Assembly: GCF_001659605.2 (NCBI RefSeq)
Contig: NC_035174.2
Location: forward strand, 22,022,027 to 22,086,026
Length of the DNA: 64,000 bases
Direction of reading: 5' to 3'
Source: Manihot esculenta
Lineage: Eukaryota; Streptophyta; Magnoliopsida; Malpighiales; Euphorbiaceae
The notes under the pieces were generated by a model. That model was not told the DNA's origin. It saw nothing but the letters and a program-made list of their open reading frames with translations, and made no database searches. Positions 33,056-44,792 of this stretch are shown here, in pieces; position 1 is the first letter of the stretch, and the number at the start of each line of letters is the position of its first letter. Both the position numbers and the translations under genes were made by a program.

Positions 33056-33554
33056 TAATGTGACTGAAATGGAGCTGAGCTGTGATTGGTCAATCTGCAA
33101 GAAAGAAAATGTGAGGTGGTTGGCACCTACATCAGCTACTCTGACACTCAAATCAGTAAACTGGTAAAATGACCAAATGTAATGAATTGTTTAGAACTCA
33201 AGAATAGTTGTATAAGAATCCAACCTTAATCTTTGTGTTCATTAGTTTTTATACTGTAATAATGTGGAGTTGATTATCAAATTTCCTAAAAATCCGACTA
33301 TTATCGGCTAGTAGATAAGAGATCCCCTAATTGTACGTATAATGAGGATCTACTGGATTGTATCCGCTAACGGTAACTTCCAGTGAAGTCTCGTCCTGCT
33401 CATGAGAGAGCAAATCTTAGTGAAAAACTGATTGCTACAGTGTCCACATTTTCCTTTTTATGAGTAAGACCGCATATCAGCTTGTTAGACTCTTACCGCG
33501 TGACCTTATTTTATAGTAAGAAGTCAAAACTTATTTTGGACGATTATTACGTCA
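33056..33554 (-). repeat. 5' LTR of Tat-like element
   Basis: Begins TAATGTGACTG and ends TTACGTCA on the plus strand. It is aligned to the other copies by GAGCTGAGCTGTGATTGGTC, TTGGCACCTACA, CTGACACTCAAATCAGTA, GATCTACTGGATTGTAT and GGACGATTATTACGTCA. It is the most diverged of the family in this window and next to the gag start, hence the 5' LTR on the minus strand. Confidence 0.7.
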
Positions 33555-35529
33555 CATTCTTTTTGAATAGAAATAAATTGAATTATACTAATAAATTTTA
33601 ATTTTTTTTCTTAAAAAAATCGGATACTAAAGATTTAAGTGACAAGATAATAAAAAATTGTGGGACCACCCCACCTTATGTGAAGGTTGGGACTTTAGTA
33701 GTATTTGTGCCGTAGTAACTAACATAATAGACAAATATAAACTCATGCTGTCTGACAGATAATGCAGAATCTGAACTGTGATACCAACCTTATCTCTGTC
33801 TAACCTTATGAACTGAATTATCACTAAGACTTGGATTAGCATAAAGATGAGCATAAACCTCTTAAAATTGTAGCAAGTCCATTATCCTTAAATTTAAAAA
33901 TGGAAATAAGTTGAGTTAAATTTTTATATTTTTATTTAAGGATTAAATAAATTTAATTTAATTTTTTAGCTGATTAAATTCTTATAATTTTATAAGATAA
34001 TCAAATAAATTCTTATTTAATATAATATTATTTTTTATAATTTAAAATATTAAAAATTTAGTATTTTATGTGATATAAAAATTTAAAAAATTTCATTGAA
34101 ATAATAAATAATTTTTAAAATTACAAAATAAAATTTTATTATATAAAAATATTTTATTATTAAAAATATTATTTCATTATTAAAAAATAATATTATATTA
34201 TCAAAAAAATAATATTATATTATGACTCCATTTATTTGTGGAAAATAATTTATATTTAAAAAATATTTTTTGAAAAAAATATTTTCCAAAAATAACTTAT
34301 TTTTATTGTTAAATTCTAATTTAAAAGTCTTAATAAGATTTGAAAATGTGAAAAATGATTTAATTTTTTCATTAATTAATTTTTTTGAATACTTAAAATA
34401 TAAAAAAATATTAAAATATTTTCCATAAAATACATAAAGCTGAGCTCATAACTTATTTAATTTTTAAGCAAAAGTATTAGAAGTTAGTTGACAAAAAAAT
34501 TAAATTACTTTTATTTACATCTTTGTATAATATAATATAAAAATTTAAGTAAATTTATTTTTAAATATAAATACTATAAAAATACATAAAACAGATATTA
34601 TAATAATAAAAGTTGTGGCTATTCATAAAAAAGATATTATTTTTATGATAGCAATAAAAGTTGTAGCCATTAATAGAAAATACATTTAGTTTTATGGCAA
34701 TAAAAAATATTGCTGTTATTTATTTATTTATTTATTGTTATAATTATGATATTATATTTATAAATTTTTATAAAATTTAAATTAATCAATTATTGTATTA
34801 TATAACCTATATTTTAATTTAATTAGTAATTAGTTAATTAATTATATATATAATAATATAATAAGATATAAGACTTATTGTTAAACTTTATTTAGAACTT
34901 CAATATTCTAATGGCCCACCGTAAGAATATTAAGTCACGTATGTTTTTTAATAATTTAATAGATTAATTAATAAATTTTTTAAAATAGTAAAAATTAAAT
35001 AATAAAATATTTATAATAAAATTAATAAAAAAATTGATTAATAGATTTTTTAAATTACAGAGATACATTAATATATTTTTTAAAATTAAAAGATTAATTA
35101 ATGAATTTTTTTATATTATAAAAATTAAATAGTAATTTTTTTTTATTTTTTGACAAAGCATGAAACAGTGTCATACTAATATAGTAATTATTAAGTTTTA
35201 TTTAATTTAATTTTATTATTTCTTTGAAGAAGTATGTAATATATAATACTATCATAGTGGACAAGTAATTAAATGTCACCATGTTTTTTCTTAGTTTTAT
35301 TTCATTCATATGTTAATAATGACTAAATGAAATAGTAATTAGTTATCATCATGACGCTCAAAAGATAATTGAAGATATGGGGTTGAGTATATGAAAGTAC
35401 ATATTTGTATGAATGATTGTAATTTGTTTATGATGTAATACAATATTCGTTTTTGATATGATATAATATTCGTTCAAAATATGCAATGAACTATTATTAT
35501 ATACCGGAGTCACATGGTAAAATCTTAAT

Positions 35530-35860
35530 AAATTATGACACTTGATCACGGGAATATCACCTATAGAAAAAGAGATTCAGTCATCATAATAGTTAGTACT
35601 CAAAACGACAGAAAACTCGCTCTCTCATGAATCGGTCGAGTCTTTCATGACATATAAGTTACCGTTAAAGGATAAAATTCAGTATATTCCCATTACGCCT
35701 ATAATCGCGGGATCTTTTATCTACTAGTCGGTACCAGTCAGATCTTCAGAAAATTCACCAGCTAACTCCATTTTTTGTATAAAAATAAAATATATACAAA
35801 ATTTAAGGTACGTATTCTTACACACTCTTCTAAACTCAAGTAATCTACTTATATTGACTT
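35530..35860 (+). repeat. LTR fragment of the Tat-like family, opposite orientation
   Basis: The reverse complement of 35680-35720 reads GATCCCGCGATTATAGGCGT, which matches the LTR at 37185-37205. Flanking marks (ACTAGTAGATAAAAGATC, TAACGGTAACTTA, ATGAGAGAGCGAG) align with 33315-33420. Only the middle of the LTR is recognisable and the limits are approximate. Confidence 0.55.
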
Positions 35861-36522
35861 GAGTAATAGAGTAATTGTCTATAGACGTCAATCTCTTCAC
35901 TTTTTTTCTTTTTTATAGAGTGGCCAATTATTTTCAACTTTTTTTCGACCACACTAATTTTGTGATAAGAAAGAAAATTTAGATAAGTGTCATGCATATG
36001 TGGAGTCCGAAGTGAAAATCTATCATGAAGGAGGGAGATAACCAGATACCTTTTATGATTCACAAAGAAAAGTTCATCATAAAATTCTCAATTATTTTCA
36101 ATTAAAACAAGGCTATAATAATTATTTATGTGTAAACAAAATATACGTGAGATGGCACCAAGAATTAATTAAAATCATAATTTTGATATAAGATAATTAA
36201 AAAATTATAATTTAATAATATTCAATTATTAGAATATAAGTTCAATTTTTTAAAATATACTTCTAGGATAAATCATAAATTATGTAATTAATCATGTAAC
36301 TAAATTAAAGAAAACAGTTTAAAAAATATTACAATTTTTAAAACTTACAAATTAAATATTATAAAAAAAACGTACACTTTAATAGCGCTACATGATGCTA
36401 ATTTAATTGAATTTTTTTTTCAATTTTACTTGCATTTTTTATTTTTTTTTAAAATATCATTTAAGACTATTCTTAAAATAGGTTCCGATGTGGCTAGTCG
36501 TTATCCACTACTACTAATAATA

Positions 36523-36523
36523 A

Positions 36524-36561
<38 letters not shown>
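36523..36561. repeat. (TTA)n microsatellite
   Basis: About 12 TTA repeats. Confidence 0.9.
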
Positions 36562-36564
<3 letters not shown>

Positions 36565-36869
36565 GTTTTTAATAAAAAAATTACCATAAAAAACTTTATA
36601 GAATCCATAATTTGCATGTGAAGATGTTTAAATTTACTTTCTTTTTCATTAACGTGCGATTTTTTTATATGTGATTAATATAATATAATGTTATTTTTTT
36701 AAAACGAAATTTTATTAATGAAAAACTTTACATTTTCCATCAAGAACGATTAAGTCTTTCGAAGACCTTCAATATAGGATCTAAAATGTTATGTAAAATA
36801 TAATAGTCGGGAATATATTCATTGCATTAAAATATAATAAAAAACAGACAATCGCACATTAAAGATTAG

Positions 36870-37439
36870 TAATATTATTGAGATTAAATTGATGATGTGG
36901 CCAAATAGAAGCTGCACTGTAATGGATTAGAACCTGCAAGGAAAAAAAACGTGAGGTAGTGGTGAGTGTCTACAGCAGTTACTCCGACGCTCAAATCAGT
37001 ATCGATGAGTCTCTAGAATGCAAGAAATTGCTTAGAGTTTTAGTATTAGAGAATAACATACTTTTATCTTTGCAATTCTTCTCCTTTTATTCTGTAAGAG
37101 GTATAGATGAATGCGGTATTTTTCTGATAATATGATGATAATGTGATCGTCTACTTGATACAAGACATCACTAGCTAAAAGGTGGGAATCCCGCGATTAT
37201 AGGCATAATGAAGATATGTTGGGTTGTGCTTGATAATGGTCACTTCATGTCGATACTCACTTGATTGAGAGAAGGGCGAGTCTTTTGGTGATGACCTAGG
37301 TATTAAGGTGTTTGGATCTTTTTTTCCCTCGGGATGGACTGTATTTCCTACTCACCTTATCCTTGCCACATGGACCTATCTTATGATGACAGCTCATGAG
37401 TCGTTTTAGGCGGTTGTTATGTAGCATCAGAGGTCTCCC
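36870..37439 (-). repeat. 3' LTR of the 36870-41444 element
   Basis: Aligned end to end with 40886-41444. Its first bases read TAATATTATTGAG against TGGTGTCGTTGAG in the other LTR, so most differences at the terminus are G-to-A or C-to-T changes. Confidence 0.8.
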
Positions 37440-37759
37440 GTTAGTCTTTAATTCTTTAGATTTGAATGAGATATTTCTCATCGAGGTCTGGGGCACGTGC
37501 CCCTCGAGATTGGTTTCTTGCTACTCACGCCTTTTCGCCTATATAGCCTTTCAATGACAACTACAATGCTTACCGTGTCGTATTTAAAGCCTGCTATCAA
37601 AACCATCTTATAAAAGCCCTTCGTCTTCTCCAAGTGCTATTTTTGCTTTCTTTTGTAACCCTTTGCTTTCGAAGAAACTTGCTTCGCAACTTCTTCTTCT
37701 TCTTTGCTCCTTACGGACATATTCTCCTTACAGTAACTCCGCTTTCCTTTTTCTTTAAT

Positions 37760-39765
37760 ATGAACAGGAATACTTCTTCTTCTCTTTCCCCTAGCGGGGG
37801 TTCTTCCTCTAGCTCCTCCTCTGATGGTCCCATCCGAGCTCCGGCACCTATCGCTCCATTAAGGGAGGCTCCAAAAAATGAGGGTGACTTGCTTAGTGAT
37901 ACTTATTTGTCCTCTCAGGGCATGATGTAGACCGTTTATATGATGTTTATCACATTCCTCGAGAGTCTTGCTGAGTCTTGGCCCCTTCTCCTCATGTCCA
38001 TGTTACTGACTTGATCCCTGCTGAGGATACTATAATTGTCTTTGAAGAGTAGTTGAAAGCAGGCCTCTGATTCCTTTTAGACCCTTTTTTCATGGAGGTC
38101 CTTCGATTTCACAAGCTCTTAATTATCTAGCTTCACCCTAATAGCTGGAGAATTTTGGTGGCTTTTCAGTTCGTGTGCCTTAATAATCACATTGAACCAA
38201 GTGTAGCACTTTTCTCCCAGTTATACCAGCTAAGTACCCTAAAAATGAGGAGTTTTGGTACTTCAATAGTCGGAAGTATTTGAACATATTTGACCAAAAG
38301 CCTTCCTCCTTGAAGCGATGGAATAATAAATTTTTTATCCTTCATCGTCGGACGCTGGGGGGTTTTGAGCATCTTTAAATAAGCTGGAATTATTGGGTGG
38401 AGTTGAAGAAGGATGAGGTACGTTCGAGAAGAAAGGAAGACGAAGATTTGGCCTTTGTCCTAATGGTGGCTAAATCCTCATAGAAAATTGACATCACCCA
38501 GGCAGTGAGGAACGCTATTTTATCTTGGCAGAGTCATCTACAGGCAAATCAGACTCGAGATTCTCACTTGCCCAACTTTTCCAGCCTTTAAGAAGGCACT
38601 TCCTTGGCTCGGGATCTGGGTACTTCTTTTTTCGTCTATTTTTTTTTTGAACTGTCTTTCTTACTTACTTTTCCTTTTGTCAGCAAATATGGCTAGGTTA
38701 AACAAATTTGCCGAGACGGCATGTGCTACTCATAAAGGCAAGGCTGTTGCTACTGGAGTTGCTAGTCCCCCTGCTAAGCATGCTTGCTCCGCAAAAGAGG
38801 TGATTATGCTTTGTCCTCCCCGACCCCAGCCTGCGGCTGAGGAGTTGACACCCCTTTAGCCTGAATCTTTAACTCTAGGTTCTTCTGCTTCTGTCCCAAC
38901 TTCTGAGCTACCTGCTGATGTCCCTTCCCCCTCTATACCCGTTCCTACGAGCGTGGGGGTCGAGTCTTCCTAGCCTTTGAGCATCCAACGCTTCACCTTG
39001 GTGCTAAACCAGGTGCCCTCGCTCCTTGATGGTCCTTTTCTATGCCTCCTATTAATCAAAAGTGCCTTGAGGCCAACAGATTGCCGCCACCTGAATGAGG
39101 TTGAGACGAACGAGCTATTTGATAATGCCATACATTGTGCACTGAAAGGTGCCCTTTGCTCCTATGTGGCCAAGGAGCGATATAAAACCTTGAGGTGAGA
39201 GTTTGGTGAAAATGAGATGGATAGGGAGCTCTTGGTCAAGGAATGTTCAAGATTGAAGGCTCGGATTGTTGAAGTCAAGGGTATCATGAAGGTGTCGGTG
39301 GACAAGATTCGGGTTGATCTTAACGAGGCCCTTACTTCCAACCTGGGCCTTGGTAACTAGGCTAAATTTGCTAAGGATCAGGTGGCCCTGCTTCAACGGT
39401 AGGTCTTAGAGCTACAAGCACAAGTCGAAGGAGACCGGGTTACCTCTGCTAGAGTTGTTGAGCTCGAGGCGAGGCTTAAGAAGACAGTGGCCCAGGGTGG
39501 GGAGATGTTTGTTCAAGGCCAGGATTCAGTGAAGAAGGAGCTAGCAAAGCGTTTTCCTTCTGAAGATTTCTCCTAGATAGACGACATCCTCCTTGAGGAA
39601 GAAGATGAAGTTGAAAGGGAGCATGCTGAAGATACTCTAGCCAACCAAGAGCGTGTTGAAGATACTCCAGAAAACGAAGTTTCTCCTGAAAATGTAATAG
39701 ATGTAGAGAATACCGATGTAATGGAGACTCGGGCGGATGAACTTGAAAACCCTTCTCCTGTGTAA
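37760..39765 (+). pseudogene. Transposase_28-like ORF, antisense to its host retrotransposon
   Basis: Starts MNRNTSSSLSPSG with a Ser-rich leader. After stops it reads YDVYHIPRES, DPFFMEVLRFHKL, HPNSWRILVAFQFVCLNN, EFWYFNSRKYLNIF-like and PSSLKRWNNKFF, matching the Putative gypsy type transposon domain (PF04195) as I recall it. A probable intron (GT at about 38616 to CAG at about 38691) precedes ANMARLNKFAE. A Pro/Ser-rich linker, a helical coiled-coil stretch (about 39080-39560) and an acidic tail (EEEDEVEREHAEDT) follow, ending at 39765. Most stops are TAG or TAA where Trp or Gln is expected. It lies on the plus strand while the element's gag is on the minus strand. Confidence 0.7.
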
Positions 39766-39934
39766 TCTTTCACGATTTTAATGAGAATATCTTGTCATTG
39801 TTTTCACTAAGCGTTTATATGTTTTGCAAATAATCTCTTTAAAAGATTGCTCAAGGGGCTAACACCGACCCGTGACGCTTGGTTACTGGCCTAACTAGTG
39901 CTCATAAAATAAAGAGCTTAGTAAAATGATTGTA

Positions 39935-40320
39935 GAATGGGACTAACGCCCATATGGTCCACCTCGTGACTTGGCTTGGCAGAATTTGCCTTGTGGCCTT
40001 GTTTAGTGGGACAATGCTCGTATGGTCTAGTAAAACTCACCTTATGACCTGCCTTGGTGAAATTAGCCTTGTGGCCTTATTTAGTGGAACCAATATCCAT
40101 ATGGTTTGGCAGAACCTGCTTTATGACCTAGCCTGGCAGAATCTGCCTTATGGCCTTGTTTAGTGGAACCAACGCTCGTATAGTCTAGCAGAACCCGCTT
40201 TGTGACCTGGCCTGGCAAAATCCGCCTTGTGGCCTTGTTTAGTGGGATCAATGCCCGTATGGTCTAGCAGAATCTGCCTAGTGACCTGTCCTGGTGGAAT
40301 ATACCTTATGGCCTTAAACT
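39935..40320. repeat. 78-79 bp tandem array, about 4.5 copies
   Basis: TTAGTGG recurs at 40003, 40081, 40160 and 40239. Each lies in a unit containing GGCCTTGTTTAGTGGAACCA, CGTATGGTCTAGCAGAA and GTGACCTGGCCTGGC. Chance ORFs cross it. Confidence 0.9.
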
Positions 40321-40765
40321 TGGTAGAAAAGGTTTCCGCTAAGATCTCTTTTGAAAGAGGCGAAATACCATCTAGGCTGAAATCCTCTTCTTGTTCCTTT
40401 TGGTACCTTTACATTGCCCATACTAGCTTTCAAAAAATGCTTTTTGGAGTCTCGTCTGATTCATCTTCGAATTCGGCCCTCCCATTGGGTTGTGTTTTGA
40501 TTGCTTCTGTTCGTGCCCTTGGAGTGTCTATAGAGGTTTTCTCTCTTCTTTCGAGATTCATTTTTTATGCTTCTTCCCAATCCTTATACTGTCCAAAAGT
40601 AGCCTACAGCCTTTGGATGTACTGAAGTATCTGTTCGTTGTTTAAATTATTAAGGTCTGCTTCATTGACTACCAGAGGCGTGTTTTCTCTATTGTTAAGG
40701 GAAGAGGAAACAATGACTCCCTTGTTGGTAGCAATATTAGCAGCAGCTTGTGAACTACTGGCCAT
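40321..40765 (-). pseudogene. Gag N-terminal fragment of Tat-like element
   Basis: ATG at 40765 opens MASSSQAAANIATNKGVIVS, then ENTPLVVNEADLNNLNNEQI and LQYIQRL, then a stop. Further on, EFEDESDETPKSIF-like sequence appears. It lies about 120 bases inside the right LTR, the normal position for gag. The rest of gag has been lost at the tandem array. Confidence 0.65.
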
Positions 40766-40885
40766 TTTGAAAGTGAAAGGAAAGAGATTTATTTTCGAGA
40801 AAATTAGGAGTAAAATGAGTAGGAGACCAGTTGCAATCCAAATAAATAGTGAAAATTCAAAGGATTTTCTAGCAATGAAACTAAA

Positions 40886-41444
40886 TGGTGTCGTTGAGAT
40901 TAGATTGATGACGTAGCCAAAAGGGAGCTGTGCTGTGATGGACTAGAACCTGCAAGAAAGAAAATGTGAGGTGGTGGTAGGTGCCCACAGCAGCCACTCT
41001 GACGTTCAAGTCAATATTGACGAGTCTCTAGAATGCAAGTAATTGCTTAGAAATTTAGTATTAGAGAATAGCGTACATTTATCTCTGCGATTTTGCTCTT
41101 TTTATTCTGTAAGATGTAGAGTGAATATGGTATTTTTTTTTAATAATCCTGTGGTAATATGGTTGTTTGCTTGATACAGGATATCGCCAGCTAATAGGTG
41201 GAAATCCCGCAATCATAAGCGTAATGGAGATATTCTGAGCTGTATTTGATAACGGTAACTTTGTGTCAAGACTCCTCTGGTTGAGGGAAGGGTGATTCTT
41301 TTGGTGATGACCCGGGTGTTAAGGTTTTCAGATTTTCCTTCTCTCGAGATGGACTGCATTTCTTACTCACCTGATCCTTGCCACGTAGACCTATCTCGTG
41401 ATGACAGCTCATGGCTCGCTTTGGGCAGTTGTTATATAGTATCA
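40886..41444 (-). repeat. 5' LTR of the 36870-41444 element
   Basis: Begins TGGTGTCGTTGAG and ends ATAGTATCA, followed by ATTAG. It is the better preserved LTR of the pair. Confidence 0.8.
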
Positions 41445-41449
41445 ATTAG

Positions 41450-42342
41450 TTATTTTGTAAAATCACTAAGATCTTATTTGGTTCAAATGCGTTACTTTCT
41501 GGGAAATCACCTTCTAGGAAGTAACTTAACTAGACTGGAGTAAATAAGTTACTTCTCCTCCACTAAAAAAAGAAAAACCCTTGACTTTCCAGGAAGTCAA
41601 GAAGAAATGCCAATCAAATAGAAACAATTTTCACACTTTCTGAGAAATTCAAATTCCCAAGCTAAATTACTTCTAACTAAACAAGAACTAAAACAACTTA
41701 AGATTTCATAAAAACCAATTAAAATACTTCTTAATGATTGAAAGATCTATCAATAATTACATGATGATCAAAAGTTAGAAAATTTTCAATCTTATAATAT
41801 CATATTTGCTTTTATAAATAGAAATTATATGTAAACTATATTATGTGAAATGTCTAAACAATTTTTTAGTTATTCAGTAAAAAAAAATAGTAATTTCAAA
41901 TTCTTTACAAACCTTACTTCACTTTGAGCCAAATTCCAATAATAAACTTTGTAATCTCTTTTTTCTTCTTTATCAAAACTGAAAAAATATATATATATAT
42001 ATATTATAATAACATATAGTGGAACTTTATATAGCAGTCTCCAATAAAAAATATTTAAAAAAAATTTTTCTGATAAAATATTGATAAAAATTATAATGCT
42101 AAAGACAAAATTCTGATGAATTAAAAACCCAAGTTTAAGAAGAAAATGTTAGATTTATATAAGTTCTAATAATATTATAATAGGATTATGTTTTCAATAT
42201 ATGAACATTTTATTATATTGATAATCATATATATAGATAAAATATGATAAGATTTTCAGTATAATAATACATATATGTTCGCTATAGAAGTAAATTGAAT
42301 TTTAAAATAAAAAAAATTTAGCACATTATAGCCGTTATTAAT
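41450..42342. other. AT-rich spacer
   Basis: No gene or recognisable repeat, apart from a short TA run at 41985-42003 (ATATATATATATATATATT). A Ser/Leu-type ORF at 41292-41543 belongs to the LTR and spacer by chance. Confidence 0.6.
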
Positions 42343-43330
42343 TGATGTTGCTGAGATTATATTGATAACGTGGCTGAAAGGGAGCTGCACTGTGATGGAC
42401 TAAAACCTACAAGAAAGATAACATGAGGTGGTGATGAGTGCCCACAACAGCCACTCCAACGCTCAAGTCAGTATTGACGAGTCTCTAAAATACAAAAAAT
42501 TGCTTAGAGTTTTAGTATTAGAGAATAGCGTATCTTTACCTCTGATTCTTCTCCATTTATACTGTAAGAAGGTGGATATGAATATAGAATTTCTTAATAA
42601 TCCGATAATGATGTGGTCGATTGCTTGATAAGGGATATCGCCGGCTAATAGGCTAATGATCCTGTGATTACAGACATAAAGGAGATAAGTCAAACTGTGC
42701 TCATTAACGATAACTTAACGCCAAGACTCTCCTTGCAGGGGGAGGGTGAGTCTTAATGATGATCCGAGTGTTAAAGTGTCCGAATCTTTCTTCTTTGGGA
42801 TGATCATCTTTCTATTCATCCGATCCTTACTATGTGGCCCTATCCTATAGTGATAGTTCACGGCTTACTTTAGACGATTGTTGTGTAGCGTCAGAGGTCC
42901 CTCCGTTGGTCTTTGATTCTTTAAATTCGAAGGTGTCATTCCATCTTATCGACCACGTGGCATAACTTTACTATTTACATCTTTTTGTCTTCCCTTGGTC
43001 ATAATGACATCCTTATTCTTTAGTCCATATTAAAGACTTCGTTGGCTACGCCACTGTATAAGAACCCTTTTTTCTCTTTTGTGTTGGCGATTGCCATCTT
43101 CGGGATACATGGAATGGGGCGCTTTCTTTATTCTTTTTAAGGATAATCATATCTATATGGAGGATGTTATAATGATCTATGAAAAGCAGCTAAATGTAAG
43201 TTTTTGTGAAGGCGCGAGCATACTGCTGAAGGTTGCATCCAGTCCGACTATAATGCCTATTGTGATCCTCGGGCCTTCATGAAGGTAGAATTATACTGTT
43301 TGGTGCTAGGGGCTGCAACCAACCAGACTA
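42343..43330 (-). mobile_element. Orphan LTR of Tat-like family with part of its interior
   Basis: LTR 42343-42893 (TGATGTTGCTGAG ... TGTAGCGTCA, 551 bp). It is followed by interior sequence (GAGGTCCCTCCGTTGGTC and TTTAAATTCGAAGG) that matches the regions right of 17338 and 37439. The similarity fades near 43080-43330. No partner LTR occurs to the right, so it is the 3' end (minus-strand reading) of a truncated element. Confidence 0.7.
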
Positions 43331-44792
43331 TAACGTTTTTTGCGTGTTGCGACCCTAAGGAGAGGAGTTAGATTATGCAAGATTGATTTCGAAGGCAAGG
43401 TCAGGAAGGTAATTGGAGAGTCAGTTCTTCACATGGCCTTTCAATGGTCTTCCCATAAGATGAGATAGATTTTGAAGTTTCTAATGTAATAGAGACTTTA
43501 TTCGAATCCCTTATATCTCCTTATAATCTTTTATAATAAAAATGTTTATTTTGCTTATCTTATTTGGCAACAAGGACACATCCATCAATGGATTTATATG
43601 TTAGCTATTCATATGATTAATAAATATTTTCAAGTTACATGAGAAATTTAAATGTTTTATTTTTCTTATAAATAAATGAATTTTTTAGCACTTTAAAATT
43701 ATGTAAAATCAATATAAAATATATATATATATATTAATTTTTATAAAATTTAAAAAAGAAATTAAACGAATTTAAATCGTGTGAAAAAATTTTAAAAACA
43801 AATTAAACCAACCTGATTGTGTAAGAAAATTCAAAAAACAGTTTAAATAATTTTCGATTGAAAAATTATTAAAATAATTCAAAATCAAGAAAAAAAATTG
43901 AATAATTTACAGTATAAGGTCTGCTATTTAAAAAAATTCACAATTTGATTTTTATTATTTTAATAGTAAATAATTTAATCTTTAATTTTATATTTTATTA
44001 ATAAAATATTTTTTATTAAATTTACTATTAATCACTGTTAATTGAATAAGTCAATTCAAATTAAAGAATTAAATTATTATGATATTAAAATTATAAAAAT
44101 GAAATTATTACAAATTATTAAAATTAAAAAAATTAAATTACTATAAGATGTAATATTTGAAAAAATAAATTAATTTTAATAAAAAACTATTATTAACAAA
44201 ATAAAATTTTAAGGCTAATTTAATTTTCATTAAAATATTAGTACTGAAATACGAATATTATTAAATCTCAGATATTATGTTATAAATTATTCGTTAAAAT
44301 TTAATTATCAAAATATTTTATTTTCATAAATTGAGATATTTTATAATTAAATATCTCAATTTTATTATTTTTAATAGAATTAAATACCCGATCTATTATT
44401 ATTTTTAATAAAATTAAATACCCGATCTATTATTATTTTTAATAAAATTAAATACCCGATCCATTACCATCCTCGAGTATAATTAGCCATTCAATAGTAA
44501 GGTCATAACAAAAACCCGTAAAGATACATAAACATAGAATCCTACATATTACATTCTGCAAATATATCAGAAGCAAACGCTGCGAATCAAGCCCACAGAA
44601 ACTCATGAACCACCCAAATAGGGCATTAAATTATAAGATCATAAAGAAAGCTCATATTTACATGTGACAGTCTCTTGAAAATTTTTAGATTTTTCAGAAA
44701 AAAGTATATAACAAAGAAGCTCACTTTATTTTGAACTAAAAGAATACTAATTACAAAAATTATATACAGGTTATATGTAATTAAATCTCAAC
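43331..44792. other. Spacer downstream of the TBC gene
   Basis: Mostly AT-rich. Three copies of a 34 bp unit containing TTAAATACCCGATC lie at 44361-44463. The stretch 44470-44792 is less AT-rich and probably includes the 3' UTR of the TBC gene. No coding sequence seen. Confidence 0.55.
44361..44463. repeat. 34 bp tandem repeat, three copies
   Basis: CCCGATC recurs at 44387, 44421 and 44455, with TTTTTAATAAAATTAAATA between. Confidence 0.85.

Larger units (their letters stand above)
15450..33554 (-). mobile_element. Minus-strand Ty3/gypsy (Tat-like) element expanded to 18 kb by nested insertions
   Basis: Related LTRs in the same orientation lie at 15450-17338 and 33056-33554. Between them, on the minus strand, are gag N-terminus (32942 leftward), gag core and a protease fragment ending near 29740. 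At the left is a tandem-repeat region (17520-18290). Four later insertions account for most of the length: the hAT at 15641, the solo LTR at 18376-29732 with its own contents, and the solo LTR at 30677. Without them the element is about 3.9 kb. RT, RNase H and integrase are missing, so it is a deletion derivative. The two outer LTRs are diverged and no clean 5 bp duplication was found, so treating them as one element is an inference. Confidence 0.55.
33560..36864. other. AT-rich spacer, no gene
   Basis: Very AT-rich, with no coding signal. It contains an AT-rich dispersed repeat (34960-35150) resembling 58850-59050, an antisense LTR fragment (about 35530-35860) and a (TTA)n run at 36523-36561. 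Confidence 0.65.
36870..41444 (-). mobile_element. Tat-like Ty3/gypsy derivative with antisense ORF, 4.6 kb
   Basis: LTRs at 36870-37439 (570 bp) and 40886-41444 (559 bp), flanked by ATTAG at 36865-36869 and 41445-41449. On the minus strand the order is: right LTR, gag start (40765 leftward), a 79 bp tandem array (39935-40320), then an ORF on the opposite strand (37760-39765), then the left LTR. Protease, RT, RNase H and integrase are absent. Gag on one strand, an extra ORF in antisense next to the 3' LTR and tandem repeats between them are features I recall for the plant Tat/Grande/Retand lineage. Confidence 0.78.

Noticed and set aside
15450..33554. Exact 5 bp target duplication for the outermost Tat-like element
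   Set aside because: CATTG on the left and CATTC on the right are close but depend on where the ends are drawn; not claimed.
39954..40625. Plus-strand ORFs of 69 and 132 codons
   Set aside because: They cross the 79 bp tandem array and the antisense of the gag start; no independent support.
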